A stretch of 64,000 bases of DNA. It comes from VMDH01 sp038108875 (lineage in GTDB: Bacteria > Pseudomonadota > Gammaproteobacteria > Magnimaribacterales > D2472). The stretch is from positions 1 to 64,000 of the forward strand of contig JAYNII010000005.1 of the NCBI GenBank assembly GCA_038108875.1, in the 5' to 3' direction. Below the pieces are notes generated by a model. It searched no databases. It was given only the letters and a program-made list of their open reading frames with translations, and was not told the DNA's origin. Positions within the stretch are counted from its first letter, which is position 1, and the number at the start of each line of letters is the position of its first letter. Below are positions 50,659 through 61,800 of the stretch, one piece after another. The translations under genes and the position numbers were made by a program.

Positions 50659-51996
50659 ATGATTTATCTTATCTCTGCTATCGTCCTACTAGGTGTTTTA
50701 GTTACTATTCATGAGTTTGGTCACTTTATTGTTGCAAGAATTTGTAACATACATGTGATTAGATTTTCAATCGGAATGGGACCAGTAATATATAAAAAAT
50801 CTGATCAAAAGGGTACAGAATATGCTTTATCTCTATTACCTTTAGGCGGTTATGTTGCGATGCTGACAACCAAGGGTATGGAAGAAGACTCAGACCTAAA
50901 AAATTCACTTACAGATAAACAACAATCAATGGTGTTTGAGGCTCAATCAAAACTTAAGCGAGCTGCCGTTATGCTGGCAGGCCCTATGGCAAATTTTATA
51001 CTCGCAATAATTATCCTCTCAGTTATTTATGCAAACTCTATCCAGAGAAGCTTCATAACTGAAATAGTTTCTATTAAGGATCCAGCAATTACTCAGGAGG
51101 CTATTTTACAAGAGGGCGACATAATAGCTGCAATAAATGGGAAGTCTATTTCCAATCTTCAAGATTTAAGATTGGAGCTTTTGAGTCATGCAGGAAGCAG
51201 CGAATATCTACTTTTAGATATTGAAAGAGGGACTTTCAACAAATTTACTTATAAATTAGCTCTAGATAATTTTTTAGAAAGTGCTATTACTCAAGAAACG
51301 CCAGAAAATTTCTTAGGGTTTGATTTAGAGCTAAAAATTGCCCCATATATTGGCGGCTTTTCTGATTCAAGTATGGCTCCAAGTGCTGGTTTGAAAGTAA
51401 ATGATAAAGTTATAAAGGTTAATTCTCAAACGATTCTGACTTATCAAGACATTGCAGAAGTACTGCAGACTTTTAATAATTCGGAAGTTTCTATAGAAGT
51501 TATGAGAGATGGAACTCCGCTAACATTTATGGTGCCACTAATTGATAACGAGGTTGACGGACAATTAATCAAAATTATTGGTATTACTCCGGGAGTTCAG
51601 AAAAGCATTCCTGAATCTGTGCTTTTTGGTATTTCTGACACTTACACGATGAGTTCAAAAACATTATTGTTTGTAGGAAAAATGATTACTGGATCAATGG
51701 GAGCTCAAAATCTAAGCGGACCTATTGGTATAGTAAAAATGGCTGGAGACACAGCAAAGGTTGGAATCCTTCCCTTTTTATATTTAATGGCGCTGCTCAG
51801 TATATCTTTGGGAGTATTAAATCTTCTTCCCATTCCAGTTCTTGATGGTGGTCAATTAACGTTGTTAGCAGTAGAGGCTCTCAAAGGATCGCCTTTATCA
51901 GAAAAGTTAGAAAATTATTTCTATACAGGTGGTTGGATTGCTGTGGTGGCGCTAATGATTTTTGCAGTCTTTAACGACATATTACGGTTTATCTAA
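50659..51996 (+). CDS. rseP: Site-2 protease RseP
   Basis: Intramembrane zinc metalloprotease that cleaves anti-sigma factors such as RseA and clears signal-peptide remnants. The 445 residues have HEFGH at 18-22 in the first membrane segment and NLLPIPVLDGG at 388-398 with the third zinc ligand. Two PDZ domains lie between about 115 and 310. No gap to dxr and a one-base overlap with bamA. Confidence 0.97.
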   Translation: MIYLISAIVLLGVLVTIHEFGHFIVARICNIHVIRFSIGMGPVIYKKSDQKGTEYALSLLPLGGYVAMLTTKGMEEDSDLKNSLTDKQQSMVFEAQSKLKRAAVMLAGPMANFILAIIILSVIYANSIQRSFITEIVSIKDPAITQEAILQEGDIIAAINGKSISNLQDLRLELLSHAGSSEYLLLDIERGTFNKFTYKLALDNFLESAITQETPENFLGFDLELKIAPYIGGFSDSSMAPSAGLKVNDKVIKVNSQTILTYQDIAEVLQTFNNSEVSIEVMRDGTPLTFMVPLIDNEVDGQLIKIIGITPGVQKSIPESVLFGISDTYTMSSKTLLFVGKMITGSMGAQNLSGPIGIVKMAGDTAKVGILPFLYLMALLSISLGVLNLLPIPVLDGGQLTLLAVEALKGSPLSEKLENYFYTGGWIAVVALMIFAVFNDILRFI

Positions 51997-54419
51997 TGAA
52001 AAAGTTTGCTATATTTTTCTTTTTATTTCAGGCTTCATTATTTGCTCCATTGTTAAATGCATTTGAGGAATTCTTAGTTACCGATATTAGAATTGTTGGA
52101 TTGCAAAGGGTTTCAGTGGGAAGTATTTTTACTGCAATACCTGTCAGTGTAGGCGATAAAATTGATCAAACAAAAGTTGAAGAAATCATTCGCGCTTTGT
52201 TTATTACTGAGCAGTTTAACAACATTGAAATTGGAAGAGATGGGAATGCGCTCATCATATCTATCGAAGAAAGACCTTCCATTGCATCTATTGAAATTGA
52301 TGGAAATAAAGCTCTTAAAACTGAAGATCTTCTAAAAGGTCTAGAGGGAGCAGGTATTGCTGAAGGACAGGTCTTCAAGAGATCAACTATTGAAGGAATG
52401 AAAAGTGAGCTTGTAAGACAATACTCCTCACAAGGCAGATATGGAGCGGGGGTTGAGGTCACCACAGTCAATAAACCTAGAAATACCATAGATTTAAGCA
52501 TAGAAATCGATGAGGGCACGTCTGCTCAGATTGAGAGTATAAAAATTATTGGAAATAATCTCTTTACTGATGATGAGCTAGCGTTGGCTTTTGAGTTAAA
52601 AGAGGGCGGCTGGTTTTCTTTTCTTAGTAACAACAATAAATACTCAAAAGAAAAACTTGAGGGGGATATTGAGAATCTAGAGTCTTACTATTTAGACAGA
52701 GGCTATTTAAAGTTTTCGCTTGAGTCTGTTCAGGTAAGCGTTTCTGAGGACAAGAAAGATATCTTTATTACCTACAGCATCTCTGAAGGAGAAAAATATA
52801 CGATATCAAAAGTGAACTTGATTGGGGACATGCCAGTTGACGAGCTAATTTATCAACCAATTCTAGAATCATTAAATCAGCAAATTTATTCTCAAGCACA
52901 GATTACAGCAATAGAGGAATTTCTAACTTCTATTTTGGGTAATGAAGGTTATACATTTGCCCAAGTTAAAGGTAATGCCGAACCGATTGAGGGCGGACAA
53001 GATGTTGAGCTCACTTTCTTGGTTCAACCAGGAAATAGAACCTACGCAAGAAAGGTAAACTTTGCAGGAAATTTTCTCACAAATGATGAGGTACTAAGAA
53101 GAGAAATGCGCCAATTTGAAGGCGCTTGGGCATCCGACGATAGAATTGAGAATTCTAAGGTTAGATTAGAAAGATTGGGCTACTTCAAGGAAGTTAATGT
53201 AGAGACGTTACCGGTTCCTGGTACTGAAGACCAAGTAGATATTGAGTTTACTGTTGAGGAAGAGAGCACTTCTTCAATTGGTGGCTCAATTGGATACAGT
53301 GATTTTGGTTTAAATTTAGGATTAAATCTCTCAGATAATAATTTTATGGGCACTGGCAATAGAGTAAATATCGGGCTCAACAAAAGCATCTACCAAGACT
53401 TATATAGCATCTCATTCTTTGATCCTTACTTTACTATGGATGGGGTAAGCAGGGGTTACAGTATTTATTTTAGAGAGACCGATTATGGCGAGTTTAACGT
53501 AGCCAATTATTTAACCAATAGCACAGGTGCGGGCGTTCAGTTTAGTTATCCTCTAAATGAAACACAAAGGATAGGCTTGAATCTTAATTATGATATTACT
53601 GAAATTCAGGAAGGGACGTTACCTGCCAGAGAAATAGCAGACTTTTTAAGGTCTGAGGGCACAGAATTTGAAGTCATTAAGCTACAAACGGTATGGTCAA
53701 GAATAACCTTAAATAGAGGACTTTTCCCAACAAATGGTTCCCAACTTGATGTAATGTTTCAAGCTACTGTTCCAGGAAGCGATCTAAATTATTATAAGAT
53801 CAATATCCAAAACAAGTTCTACAGACCCTTATCTTTTGGAGATTTAGTTTTTGGTTTCGATGGATCCTTGGGTTATATAGCTGCTTATGGAAACACAAAG
53901 GCTACACCATTTTTTGAAAATTTTTATTCTGGAGGTCCAAAATCAATAAGAGGTTTTAGATCAAATACTTTAGGACCTAGAGTCACCCCAACACCATGTT
54001 ATGGATTTGTTCCTGAAACTGAGGAATGTCCACCCTTTTATGATACTGATTTTGATGGTGAGCCAGATACGCCAGCTCCTAATCCTTATGCTTACCAACA
54101 GGCTTTTGATCCAATTGGAGGTAATTTCTTAATTGAGGGAAGCTTCCAATTAATATTTAAACTCCCTATGGTAGATGATCAACGTTCAATGCGTTCTGCT
54201 TTTTTTGTTGACTTTGGTAATGTTTTTCAAACTGATTGTCGTGAGTATCAAGTAAATTGCTATGAACCAACTGTTAATGAGTTAAGGTACTCAGTTGGAG
54301 TTGGTGTCACTTGGATGACTGGTTTTGGTCCAATGAGCTTTAGCTTTTCTCAACCCTTCAATGATGGAATATTTGATAGAACAGAGCAATTCCAGTTCAC
54401 AATCGGAACAGTTTTCTAG
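51996..54419 (+). CDS. bamA: Outer membrane protein assembly factor BamA
   Basis: Omp85-family core of the BAM complex that inserts beta-barrel proteins. The 807 residues start with a signal peptide (about 1-22, ending LLNAFEEF), followed by five POTRA domains (to about 420) and a C-terminal barrel. The conserved IRGF (loop 6 VRGF motif) is near 650-654, and the chain ends in phenylalanine (FTIGTVF). An extracellular loop with a Cys pair near 670-685 is acidic and proline-rich. Confidence 0.98.
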   Translation: MKKFAIFFFLFQASLFAPLLNAFEEFLVTDIRIVGLQRVSVGSIFTAIPVSVGDKIDQTKVEEIIRALFITEQFNNIEIGRDGNALIISIEERPSIASIEIDGNKALKTEDLLKGLEGAGIAEGQVFKRSTIEGMKSELVRQYSSQGRYGAGVEVTTVNKPRNTIDLSIEIDEGTSAQIESIKIIGNNLFTDDELALAFELKEGGWFSFLSNNNKYSKEKLEGDIENLESYYLDRGYLKFSLESVQVSVSEDKKDIFITYSISEGEKYTISKVNLIGDMPVDELIYQPILESLNQQIYSQAQITAIEEFLTSILGNEGYTFAQVKGNAEPIEGGQDVELTFLVQPGNRTYARKVNFAGNFLTNDEVLRREMRQFEGAWASDDRIENSKVRLERLGYFKEVNVETLPVPGTEDQVDIEFTVEEESTSSIGGSIGYSDFGLNLGLNLSDNNFMGTGNRVNIGLNKSIYQDLYSISFFDPYFTMDGVSRGYSIYFRETDYGEFNVANYLTNSTGAGVQFSYPLNETQRIGLNLNYDITEIQEGTLPAREIADFLRSEGTEFEVIKLQTVWSRITLNRGLFPTNGSQLDVMFQATVPGSDLNYYKINIQNKFYRPLSFGDLVFGFDGSLGYIAAYGNTKATPFFENFYSGGPKSIRGFRSNTLGPRVTPTPCYGFVPETEECPPFYDTDFDGEPDTPAPNPYAYQQAFDPIGGNFLIEGSFQLIFKLPMVDDQRSMRSAFFVDFGNVFQTDCREYQVNCYEPTVNELRYSVGVGVTWMTGFGPMSFSFSQPFNDGIFDRTEQFQFTIGTVF

Positions 54420-54469
54420 TTTTTTATAATATTTGATATAAAATATGCAAACTTACTTAGAGGGTTACT

Positions 54470-54997
54470 ATGAAAAATAAAATACTTGCAGGATTAATTA
54501 TAATTAGCTCATTTTCTTCAGGATTATTTGCTGTTGATGGCATGGCAGTAATTGATATGAGGACTGCTGTATTAGCTACTCAAAAAGCTCAAAACGCTTT
54601 CAAAGCTCTAGAAAGTGATAAAGAATACTCTGGTAATGTAGAAAGAGCTCAAGCTTTACAATCTGAGAGACAGACTCTTGCAGAAAAACTACAAAAAGAA
54701 GCTGAAACATTGTCTCAAGATGATATTGCTACCTTGCAAAGAAACATCCAAGAAAAATCAAAAGATTTAGAATTTATTATTGGCAAGATCCAGTCAAAGC
54801 AAACTGAAACAGCAGATAAAGTTTTTAGAGATTTAAACCCATCCCTTCAAAAAATTTTGCAAGAATTAATCGCTGCTAAGCAAGTTAAAGTTCTTTTAGG
54901 CAGGGAGACAGTATTGTTTGCTGATCCAGCAATGGATTTAACTGATGATGTAACATCAATGCTAGATGTTGCAGCAAAAGAATCTGCAGCTAAATAA
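54470..54997 (+). CDS. skp: Periplasmic chaperone Skp/OmpH
   Basis: Trimeric jellyfish-shaped chaperone that carries unfolded outer-membrane proteins to BamA. The 175 residues have a signal peptide (about 1-21, SSFSSGLFA) and two long coiled-coil arms rich in Gln, Lys and Glu (about 55-125). AGAGGGT precedes the ATG. It lies between bamA and lpxD as in E. coli. Confidence 0.94.
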   Translation: MKNKILAGLIIISSFSSGLFAVDGMAVIDMRTAVLATQKAQNAFKALESDKEYSGNVERAQALQSERQTLAEKLQKEAETLSQDDIATLQRNIQEKSKDLEFIIGKIQSKQTETADKVFRDLNPSLQKILQELIAAKQVKVLLGRETVLFADPAMDLTDDVTSMLDVAAKESAAK

Positions 54998-55001
54998 AAG
55001 C

Positions 55002-55988
55002 TTGTCAAGAGCACAATATTCTCTAAAGAATTTAACCAACATTATTGATGGCCAGCTGATTGGAAACCCTGATCAGCTAGTCACTTCCCTGAGTTCCTTA
55101 CAAGAGGCTAATAATGCTAGCATAACGTTTGTTTCTTCCAAAAAATTTGAAAAATTTATCAATAAATGTGATGCCGCAGCAATCATTGTTAGAAGAGACT
55201 ATAAGCCTAGTGACAATAAGAATTATATTTTAGTTAAGGATCCCTATTACGCTTTTGCAATTCTTAGTGAGATTTTTGACCCTATAGAAGATATGTTTAG
55301 CGGTATAGCTTACAGTAATAAAGTGAATTCGAATGCAGAGGTTGCTGATACTGCAAAGATATATCAAGGGGCAGTTTTAGCAGACACTGCTAGAATTTGT
55401 AAGAACGTCGTTGTTGGACCCAATGTTTTTATTGGTCCTGATTGTATAGTTGGTGCAGGGACAGTTATTCATGCAAATTCATCACTCATGCGAAGTGTTA
55501 TTATTGGAAAAAACTGTATTATCCAAAACAACTGTATTTTAGGATCTGATGGTTTTGGATTTGCACCCTCTAAAACTGGTTATAAAAAAATACATCAATT
55601 AGGAAGATTAGTTGTAGGTGATAACGTAGAGTTTGGTGCTGGATGTACGATTGATAGAGGCGCTCTTGATGACACTGTTATTGGGGATGGAGTAAAACTA
55701 GATAACCAAGTTCACATTGCTCACAATGTTGTTTTGGGCAATAACTGTGCTATTGCTGCAAAATGTGCTATTGCAGGTTCAACTATTATAGGAAAAAACC
55801 TTCAAATGGGCGGATTGTCAGGAGTCATAGGGCATCTCAAGATTTGTGATGATGTATTCATTGGCGCTCACACTTTGATCACAAAAAGCATTACTAGACC
55901 TGGAAACTATGTAGGCATTATGCCTGCACAAGAACACAAAGATTGGGCAAAATCATCAGTAGCTATAAGAAATTTGATTAAAAAATAA
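55002..55988 (+). CDS. lpxD: UDP-3-O-acylglucosamine N-acyltransferase (LpxD)
   Basis: Adds the N-linked acyl chain in lipid A synthesis. An N-terminal uridine-binding domain is followed by a left-handed beta helix of hexapeptide repeats; GSDGFGFAP and the catalytic-region HIAHNVVLGNNCAIA near 241-255 of the longer frame fit LpxD. I prefer TTG at 55002, four bases after the skp stop, which gives MSRAQYSLKNL and fits the family start. ATG at 54966 would add twelve residues read out of the skp 3' end. Neither has a good ribosome site. Confidence 0.92.
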   Translation: MSRAQYSLKNLTNIIDGQLIGNPDQLVTSLSSLQEANNASITFVSSKKFEKFINKCDAAAIIVRRDYKPSDNKNYILVKDPYYAFAILSEIFDPIEDMFSGIAYSNKVNSNAEVADTAKIYQGAVLADTARICKNVVVGPNVFIGPDCIVGAGTVIHANSSLMRSVIIGKNCIIQNNCILGSDGFGFAPSKTGYKKIHQLGRLVVGDNVEFGAGCTIDRGALDDTVIGDGVKLDNQVHIAHNVVLGNNCAIAAKCAIAGSTIIGKNLQMGGLSGVIGHLKICDDVFIGAHTLITKSITRPGNYVGIMPAQEHKDWAKSSVAIRNLIKK

Positions 55989-56425
55989 TGTACCACATTG
56001 ACCATATACTTAAACATTTACCTCATCGGTATCCTTTCTTGTTTGTAGATAGGGTTATTGCTGTAGAGGAGGGTGTGTCCATTCATGCCCAAAAATCTGT
56101 AACAATAGGAGAAGACTTTTTTAATGGGCATTTTCCAAATAAGCCTGTTATGCCTGGTGTCATCATAATTGAAGCTTTAGCTCAGGCCTCAGGAATTTTA
56201 GGTTTCATGACGATGAAAAAAACCCCTGAAGAAGGAAGTATCTATTATTTTGCTGGAGCCGATCAGGTTAGATTTAGAAACCCTGTTGTACCGGGAGATA
56301 CCTTGGATCTGCATTCCAAAATTTTAGGGAATAAACGCGGTATTTGGAAATTTGAGTGCAAGGCTATGGTGGGTGACAAAGAAGTTTGCTCAGCCTTAAT
56401 ATTATGTGCTGATAGACCGAAATAA
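55988..56425 (+). CDS. fabZ: 3-hydroxyacyl-ACP dehydratase FabZ
   Basis: Dehydratase for all chain lengths in fatty-acid elongation. The 145-residue hotdog protein has LPHRYPFLFVDRV near 11-23 and the active-site GHFPNKPVMPGVIIIEALAQ region (core HFPNKPVMPGV near 49-59) with the catalytic His and Glu. It overlaps lpxD and lpxA by one base each. FabA at 32981 supplies the isomerase function. Confidence 0.98.
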   Translation: MYHIDHILKHLPHRYPFLFVDRVIAVEEGVSIHAQKSVTIGEDFFNGHFPNKPVMPGVIIIEALAQASGILGFMTMKKTPEEGSIYYFAGADQVRFRNPVVPGDTLDLHSKILGNKRGIWKFECKAMVGDKEVCSALILCADRPK

Positions 56426-57195
56426 TGAAAGATCTTTCATATATTCACCCAAATGCAAAAATAAGCTCATCTGCTTATATAGGTCCTTTTTGTTATATTG
56501 GAGAGGAGGTAGAAATTGGCGACAATTGTAAGCTACTGTCTCATGTAATTATTAAAGGTCCTACTAAGATTGGTTCAGGGAATATTTTTTATCAATTTTC
56601 AACTATTGGAGAGGATACCCCTGACAAAAAGTTTAAAGGCGAAAAAACTTATCTACTCATTGGAAAAGACAACATATTCCGTGAGGGAGTGACCATCCAT
56701 AGAGGCACCATTCAAGATCAGGGAGTTACAACTATTGAAAATAGTAATTTATTTATGGCTTATACCCATGTAGCCCATGATTGCAGAGTTGGTTCTAATA
56801 ATATAATGGCAAATAATTCAGGGCTTGCTGGACATGTTAATGTTGGAAACTATGTCACTCTTGGAGGGTATACCTTAGTTCACCAGTTTTGTAGGATTGG
56901 TGATTTTGCATTCACTGGCTTAAATACTGTGATTACTATGGATATACCAGCCTATGTCAAGATCGCTGCAAACCCTGCCAGACCTATTGGATTGAATACC
57001 GTTGGATTGCAAAGACATGGGTTTGATGAATCTAAAATAAATATTCTTAAAAAAGCCTATAGAGGTCTTTACAGAAAAGGTCTTAGTTTATCAGATGCTA
57101 TAAAGTATCTCGAAGAACTTAACCAAGAACATGCTGGCTTGCTAGATGTATTTTTATATTCAGTAAAATCCTCAGAAAGAGGCATATTGAGATAG
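56425..57195 (+). CDS. lpxA: UDP-N-acetylglucosamine O-acyltransferase (LpxA)
   Basis: First step of lipid A synthesis, transferring 3-hydroxyacyl from ACP to UDP-GlcNAc. The 256 residues are mostly hexapeptide beta-helix, with the catalytic histidine region NLFMAYTHVAHDCRVGSN near 108-125 and the C-terminal helical domain from about 190. It overlaps fabZ and lpxB by one base each. Confidence 0.98.
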   Translation: MKDLSYIHPNAKISSSAYIGPFCYIGEEVEIGDNCKLLSHVIIKGPTKIGSGNIFYQFSTIGEDTPDKKFKGEKTYLLIGKDNIFREGVTIHRGTIQDQGVTTIENSNLFMAYTHVAHDCRVGSNNIMANNSGLAGHVNVGNYVTLGGYTLVHQFCRIGDFAFTGLNTVITMDIPAYVKIAANPARPIGLNTVGLQRHGFDESKINILKKAYRGLYRKGLSLSDAIKYLEELNQEHAGLLDVFLYSVKSSERGILR

Positions 57196-58289
57196 TGAGT
57201 ACCAAAATTTTGAATGTTGGTATTGTTGCTACCGAACATTCTGGTGACTTATTGGGACACTCACTTGTAAAAACATTAACCGAACTCGGAGATGTAAACT
57301 TATATGGTATTGGGCATGAAAAGCTTCACTCCTTTGGTATAAATTGTCCAAACATTGAGACGAGATATCTAAATGTGATGGGTATCATTGATCCAATTAA
57401 GAATCTTTCAAAAATACTTCAAACCCGAAAAGTAATTATAAATTTTCTGTTGGAGAAAAACATTGATGTATTCATTGGTGTGGATGCTCCTGATTTCAAT
57501 ATGGGAATTCACAAAGTCATGAGTGAGCATAATATCCCTACCGTTCAACTAGTAAGTCCCAGCGTTTGGGCTTGGCGAAGCGGAAGAATTAAGAAGATTA
57601 AAAAATATATTGATTGCACTCTTTGTCTATTTCCTTTTGAAAAGAAATTTTATGATGAGAGCAACACTAGGGCTATTTATGTTGGACATCCCTTTGCTGA
57701 GATCGATAATCATAATCCTAAAGAATCACATAGCAGATATGTAGCTTTGCTTCCAGGCAGTAGAGATGGAGAAATTAAATATATGCTCCCTATCATGATA
57801 TCTTTTGCAAAGCTATTATCTGAAAAATATCCAGAGGTACATTTTTTAATTCCTGCAACCACACTTTCCCATAAAGAGCACATTATCAGCTTATGTAATT
57901 TAGCCAATTTAAACTTTACTTGCACGATTGGAAATACAAGAGAGTATTTAGCTCAATCTCCAATTTCGGTGGTTACTTCAGGTACAGCCACCCTTGAGGC
58001 AGCCTGTTATGGGTCATCACCCATAATATGCTACAAAACAGGTTCTTTGAATTACTCTATTTTAAGCAAACTAAACAAAGCTCCTTTCATAGGCTTGCCA
58101 AATCTAATTCTTAATGAATTGGCTTTTCCTGAACTAATTCAAGATAAGTGTACTCCTGAAAATATCTTGAGGAATTATGAGGAACTTTGTAACTCAGAGA
58201 GAAGAACTAAGAATCTAGAAAATATTAAGTTAGCTATTCAAGGGGAGGGATTCTTTAGCGCTGCTTCTTACATCTTTTCATTAAAGTGA
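57195..58289 (+). CDS. lpxB: Lipid-A-disaccharide synthase (LpxB)
   Basis: Glycosyltransferase (GT19) that joins the two glucosamine units of lipid A. The 364 residues contain ATEHSGDLLG near 12-21, GVDAPDFNMGIHK near 94-106, SPSVWAWRSGRIKKI near 121-135 and ALLPGSRDGEIK near 184-195. The start is GTG at 57195, overlapping the lpxA stop by one base. It is shorter than the 382-residue E. coli enzyme. Confidence 0.97.
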   Translation: MSTKILNVGIVATEHSGDLLGHSLVKTLTELGDVNLYGIGHEKLHSFGINCPNIETRYLNVMGIIDPIKNLSKILQTRKVIINFLLEKNIDVFIGVDAPDFNMGIHKVMSEHNIPTVQLVSPSVWAWRSGRIKKIKKYIDCTLCLFPFEKKFYDESNTRAIYVGHPFAEIDNHNPKESHSRYVALLPGSRDGEIKYMLPIMISFAKLLSEKYPEVHFLIPATTLSHKEHIISLCNLANLNFTCTIGNTREYLAQSPISVVTSGTATLEAACYGSSPIICYKTGSLNYSILSKLNKAPFIGLPNLILNELAFPELIQDKCTPENILRNYEELCNSERRTKNLENIKLAIQGEGFFSAASYIFSLK

Positions 58290-58831
58290 TTGCTGGAGTT
58301 GATGAGGTTGGTAGAGGTTGTTTAGCAGGCCCAGTTTGTGCTTGCGCGGTTATCATTAGAGAAAAAATACCTTTTTTGGCTGATTCAAAGAAGCTATCCC
58401 CCTTTCAGAGATTAAGACTTTCTGAACGAATACATAATTCAGCCTGGGTTGGTTTTGGCATAGTAGATGCAGAAACCATCGACAAGATCAATATTCACCA
58501 AGCAAGCCAATTAGCAATGCAAAGAGCAATAGAAAACTTAGCTATAACTCCAAAAGAAATTCTAGTTGACGGCAAATTTACCCTGCCAATTGCAATACCA
58601 AATAAAGCTATAATAGGAGGAGATAATTTGGTGGATGAAATCTCAGCCGCCTCAATAGTTGCAAAAGTATGGAGAGATTCTTTAATGGTTAATATGGGGA
58701 TAAATTATCCAGAATATGGATTTGCTAAACATAAAGGCTACCCTACAAAATTTCATAGAGAAGCATTAAGAATTCATGGGCCCAGTCCAATTCATAGAAG
58801 AACGTTTTCAGGAGTGATCTTTGAAAAATAA
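58286..58831 (+). CDS. rnhB: Ribonuclease HII
   Basis: Removes ribonucleotides misincorporated in DNA and RNA of RNA-DNA hybrids. The 181 residues have the DEVGRG motif at 6-11 (Asp6, Glu7), Asp33 in LADSKKLS, and the late DEISAASIVAKVWRD, together the four acidic catalytic residues. The start is GTG at 58286 overlapping lpxB by four bases; 11-base overlap with dnaE. Confidence 0.97.
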   Translation: MIAGVDEVGRGCLAGPVCACAVIIREKIPFLADSKKLSPFQRLRLSERIHNSAWVGFGIVDAETIDKINIHQASQLAMQRAIENLAITPKEILVDGKFTLPIAIPNKAIIGGDNLVDEISAASIVAKVWRDSLMVNMGINYPEYGFAKHKGYPTKFHREALRIHGPSPIHRRTFSGVIFEK

Positions 58832-61800
58832 GTTCATTCATTTAAGGAACTCATCAGAATTTAGCATTACTAGGGGCCTTTTTCGACCCAATGAAATCGT
58901 AGATCAGGCTGTCAAGAAAAAAATGCCTGCTGTTGCATTAACAGATCTAAACAATCTTTTTGCAGCTGTAAAATTTGTGTCCTATGCAGAAACCAAAGGA
59001 ATTAAACCTATTTTAGGCGCCGTTATATCTGTTCAAGGTAAATCAGAAATCGATGAGATTTTGGTTCTAATCCAAAACAACATAGGATTCCTTAATCTTT
59101 TAAAAATTATCTCTAAGGCTCAAGAAAATAAGAAAGCAGATCTTGCGCTGATAAGCTTTTCTGAATTTATAAATTTTCTTGAGGGACTTTATGTAATTAT
59201 TGGGGGACAAAGAAGTTTAGCTAGGAGATACGCTCTTAACAACAGAGAAGACTTGTTAGAGAGACTATTGATCCACTATAAAAATAAATGTGGAGATAAT
59301 CTATTATTAGAGATAAACAGTATTGCAGATGAAGATTCAGTGGCTAATTCTATTTTTGCAAAAAAAGGGAGTGAGCTTGCTATACCGCTCGTAGTTACTA
59401 ATGATACTCTTTTTGCAAATCAAGAAGATTTTGATATACATGATATAAAGGTATGCATCAATACTGGAAAAATTATTGATGATAAGAACAGATCAAAAGA
59501 TTTTAAATTATCGCAATTTTTTAAGAGTGCTAAAGAAATGTATGCATTGTTGCCAGAATTTAAAATAGCCTTGGAAAATTCCTACTTTTTGGCTATGAAG
59601 TGCAATATAACGTTCAAAACAGATAAATATTTTTTACCAGAGTATCCAGTTTCAGAAAATGAGGATTTTAATTCATTTCTTGAAAAGAAAGCGTTTGAGG
59701 GGCTTGAAGCATTACTTAAAAAATTAGATAAAACTCAACACACGACATATAAAAAAAGAATGAATATTGAACTGGAGTCCATCAAGGCAACAGGATTTTC
59801 AAGTTATTTTTTAATCGTTGCAGATTTTATTAATTGGTCCAAAGACAATAATGTACCTGTAGGTCCTGGGAGAGGTTCTGGTGCTGGCTCCTTGGTGGCA
59901 TATTGCCTAGGAATTACATCCCTTGATCCAATAGAACACGGTCTGCTATTTGAAAGATTCATTAATCCCGAGCGGATTTCAATGCCAGATTTTGATATCG
60001 ACTTTTGTATGGAAAAAAGAGATCTTGTTATTGATTATGTTTCTCAAAAATATGGGAGAGACGCAGTTTCTCAAATTGCTACCTTTGGAACAATGGCAGC
60101 TCGAGCAGTGGTAAGGGACGTTGCAAGAGCGCTAGGTAGACCTTATGCCTTAGGTGACAGAATTTCAAAAATGATACCCTTTGTGCCTGGTATGACGTTA
60201 GAGAGAGCTATAAAACAAGAACCTCTTTTAAAAGAAATGATTCAGAATGAGGATGAAGTCGCAGAAATAATTGATATTTCTTTCAAACTAGAGGGTATTG
60301 CAAGGAACGTTGGAAAACACGCAGGAGGAATAGTTATAGCACCAGGAAAAATAACTGATTTTTGTCCTCTCTATATTGATTCTTCATCAGGTTCTACTAT
60401 GACGCAATTTGATAAAGATGATTTAGAAAAAATTGGCTTAGTAAAGTTTGATTTTCTTGGTTTAAGAACCTTGACAGTTATAAGCAAGACTTTGGATGCC
60501 ATAAATGCTAAGAAAAAATTATTAAATGAAGACCTGCTTGATCTTGGTACTATTCCTCTAGACGATCAAAAGGTTTTTGAATTGCTGCAACAGGGAAAGA
60601 CGACTGCAGTCTTCCAGTTAGAATCACCAGGCATGCGCGAACTTATTAGGAGACTTAAACCAACTAAATTCGAAGAAATCACAGCCTTGCTAGCATTGTA
60701 TCGTCCTGGTCCACTCGAATCAGGGATGGATGATCAATTTGTAGATAGAAAGCATGGCCGGGAAAATGTTTCATATGCTCACCCATTATTAGAACCAATC
60801 CTAGCAGAAACCTATGGAGTTATATTGTACCAAGAGCAAGTTATGCAAGCCGCTCAAGTTCTTGCTGGATATTCTTTAGGACAGGCAGATATTCTCCGCA
60901 GAGCAATGGGTAAGAAAAAAGTTGAGGAGATGGAAGAACAAAGAGCAGTTTTTATAGAGGGGTGTAAAAAAAATAGTATAAAAGAGGGACTAGCCTCTAA
61001 AATATTTGATTTGATTGAAAAGTTTGCTGGTTATGGTTTCAATAAATCTCATTCAGCAGCATATGCCCTTATATCTTATCAAACTGCATTTTTAAAAACT
61101 TATTTTACTGAGCAGTTTATGGCTTCTGTCTTATCAACCGAACTAGGAAACACTGATAAGATTTATACTTTACTTAAAGAGTGTAATAGTCTTGGTATTC
61201 AGGTAAAAAAACCAGATATTATGATGTCTAAAAAAGAGTTTTTCGTGAATCAAGACAATGATATTGAATATGGGTTAGGTGCTATCAAAGGAGTTGCAGA
61301 CTCTTTTATTAATCATATATTGGAAAATCGAAGAAAACATCAAGTTGAGAATTTATTCGATTTCACTAAAAAGTTTGATATTAAACTAGGGGGTAAGAAA
61401 TCTATTGAGGCCCTTGCGAAATCTGGAGCCTTTGATTCTTTGGTTCCCAACAGATCAATAGCAATGTATTCACTAAATGACATTTTGTCTGAATCTCAGA
61501 AAAGAAGTAATCAACAATTTGGCGGAGATCTTTTTAGCAGTAATGAAATAGGATTTGATCCCTATGAAAAATTTAAGAATGAGGAAGAGATAGACAATAA
61601 CGAAATCCTTGAATTAGAACGCGAGGCTTTAGGGTTTTATTTCACGGGTCATCCAGTGGAATCCTTATCAGATACATTAGTTGGATTTACTAATCATAGA
61701 ATTGATCAGTTAACACCCGATATTAAAAATTCAAAAATTGCTGGGTTAATTCAGAGTATTAGACAAACCAAGGATAGGCATGGTCAACAAATGTATTTTG

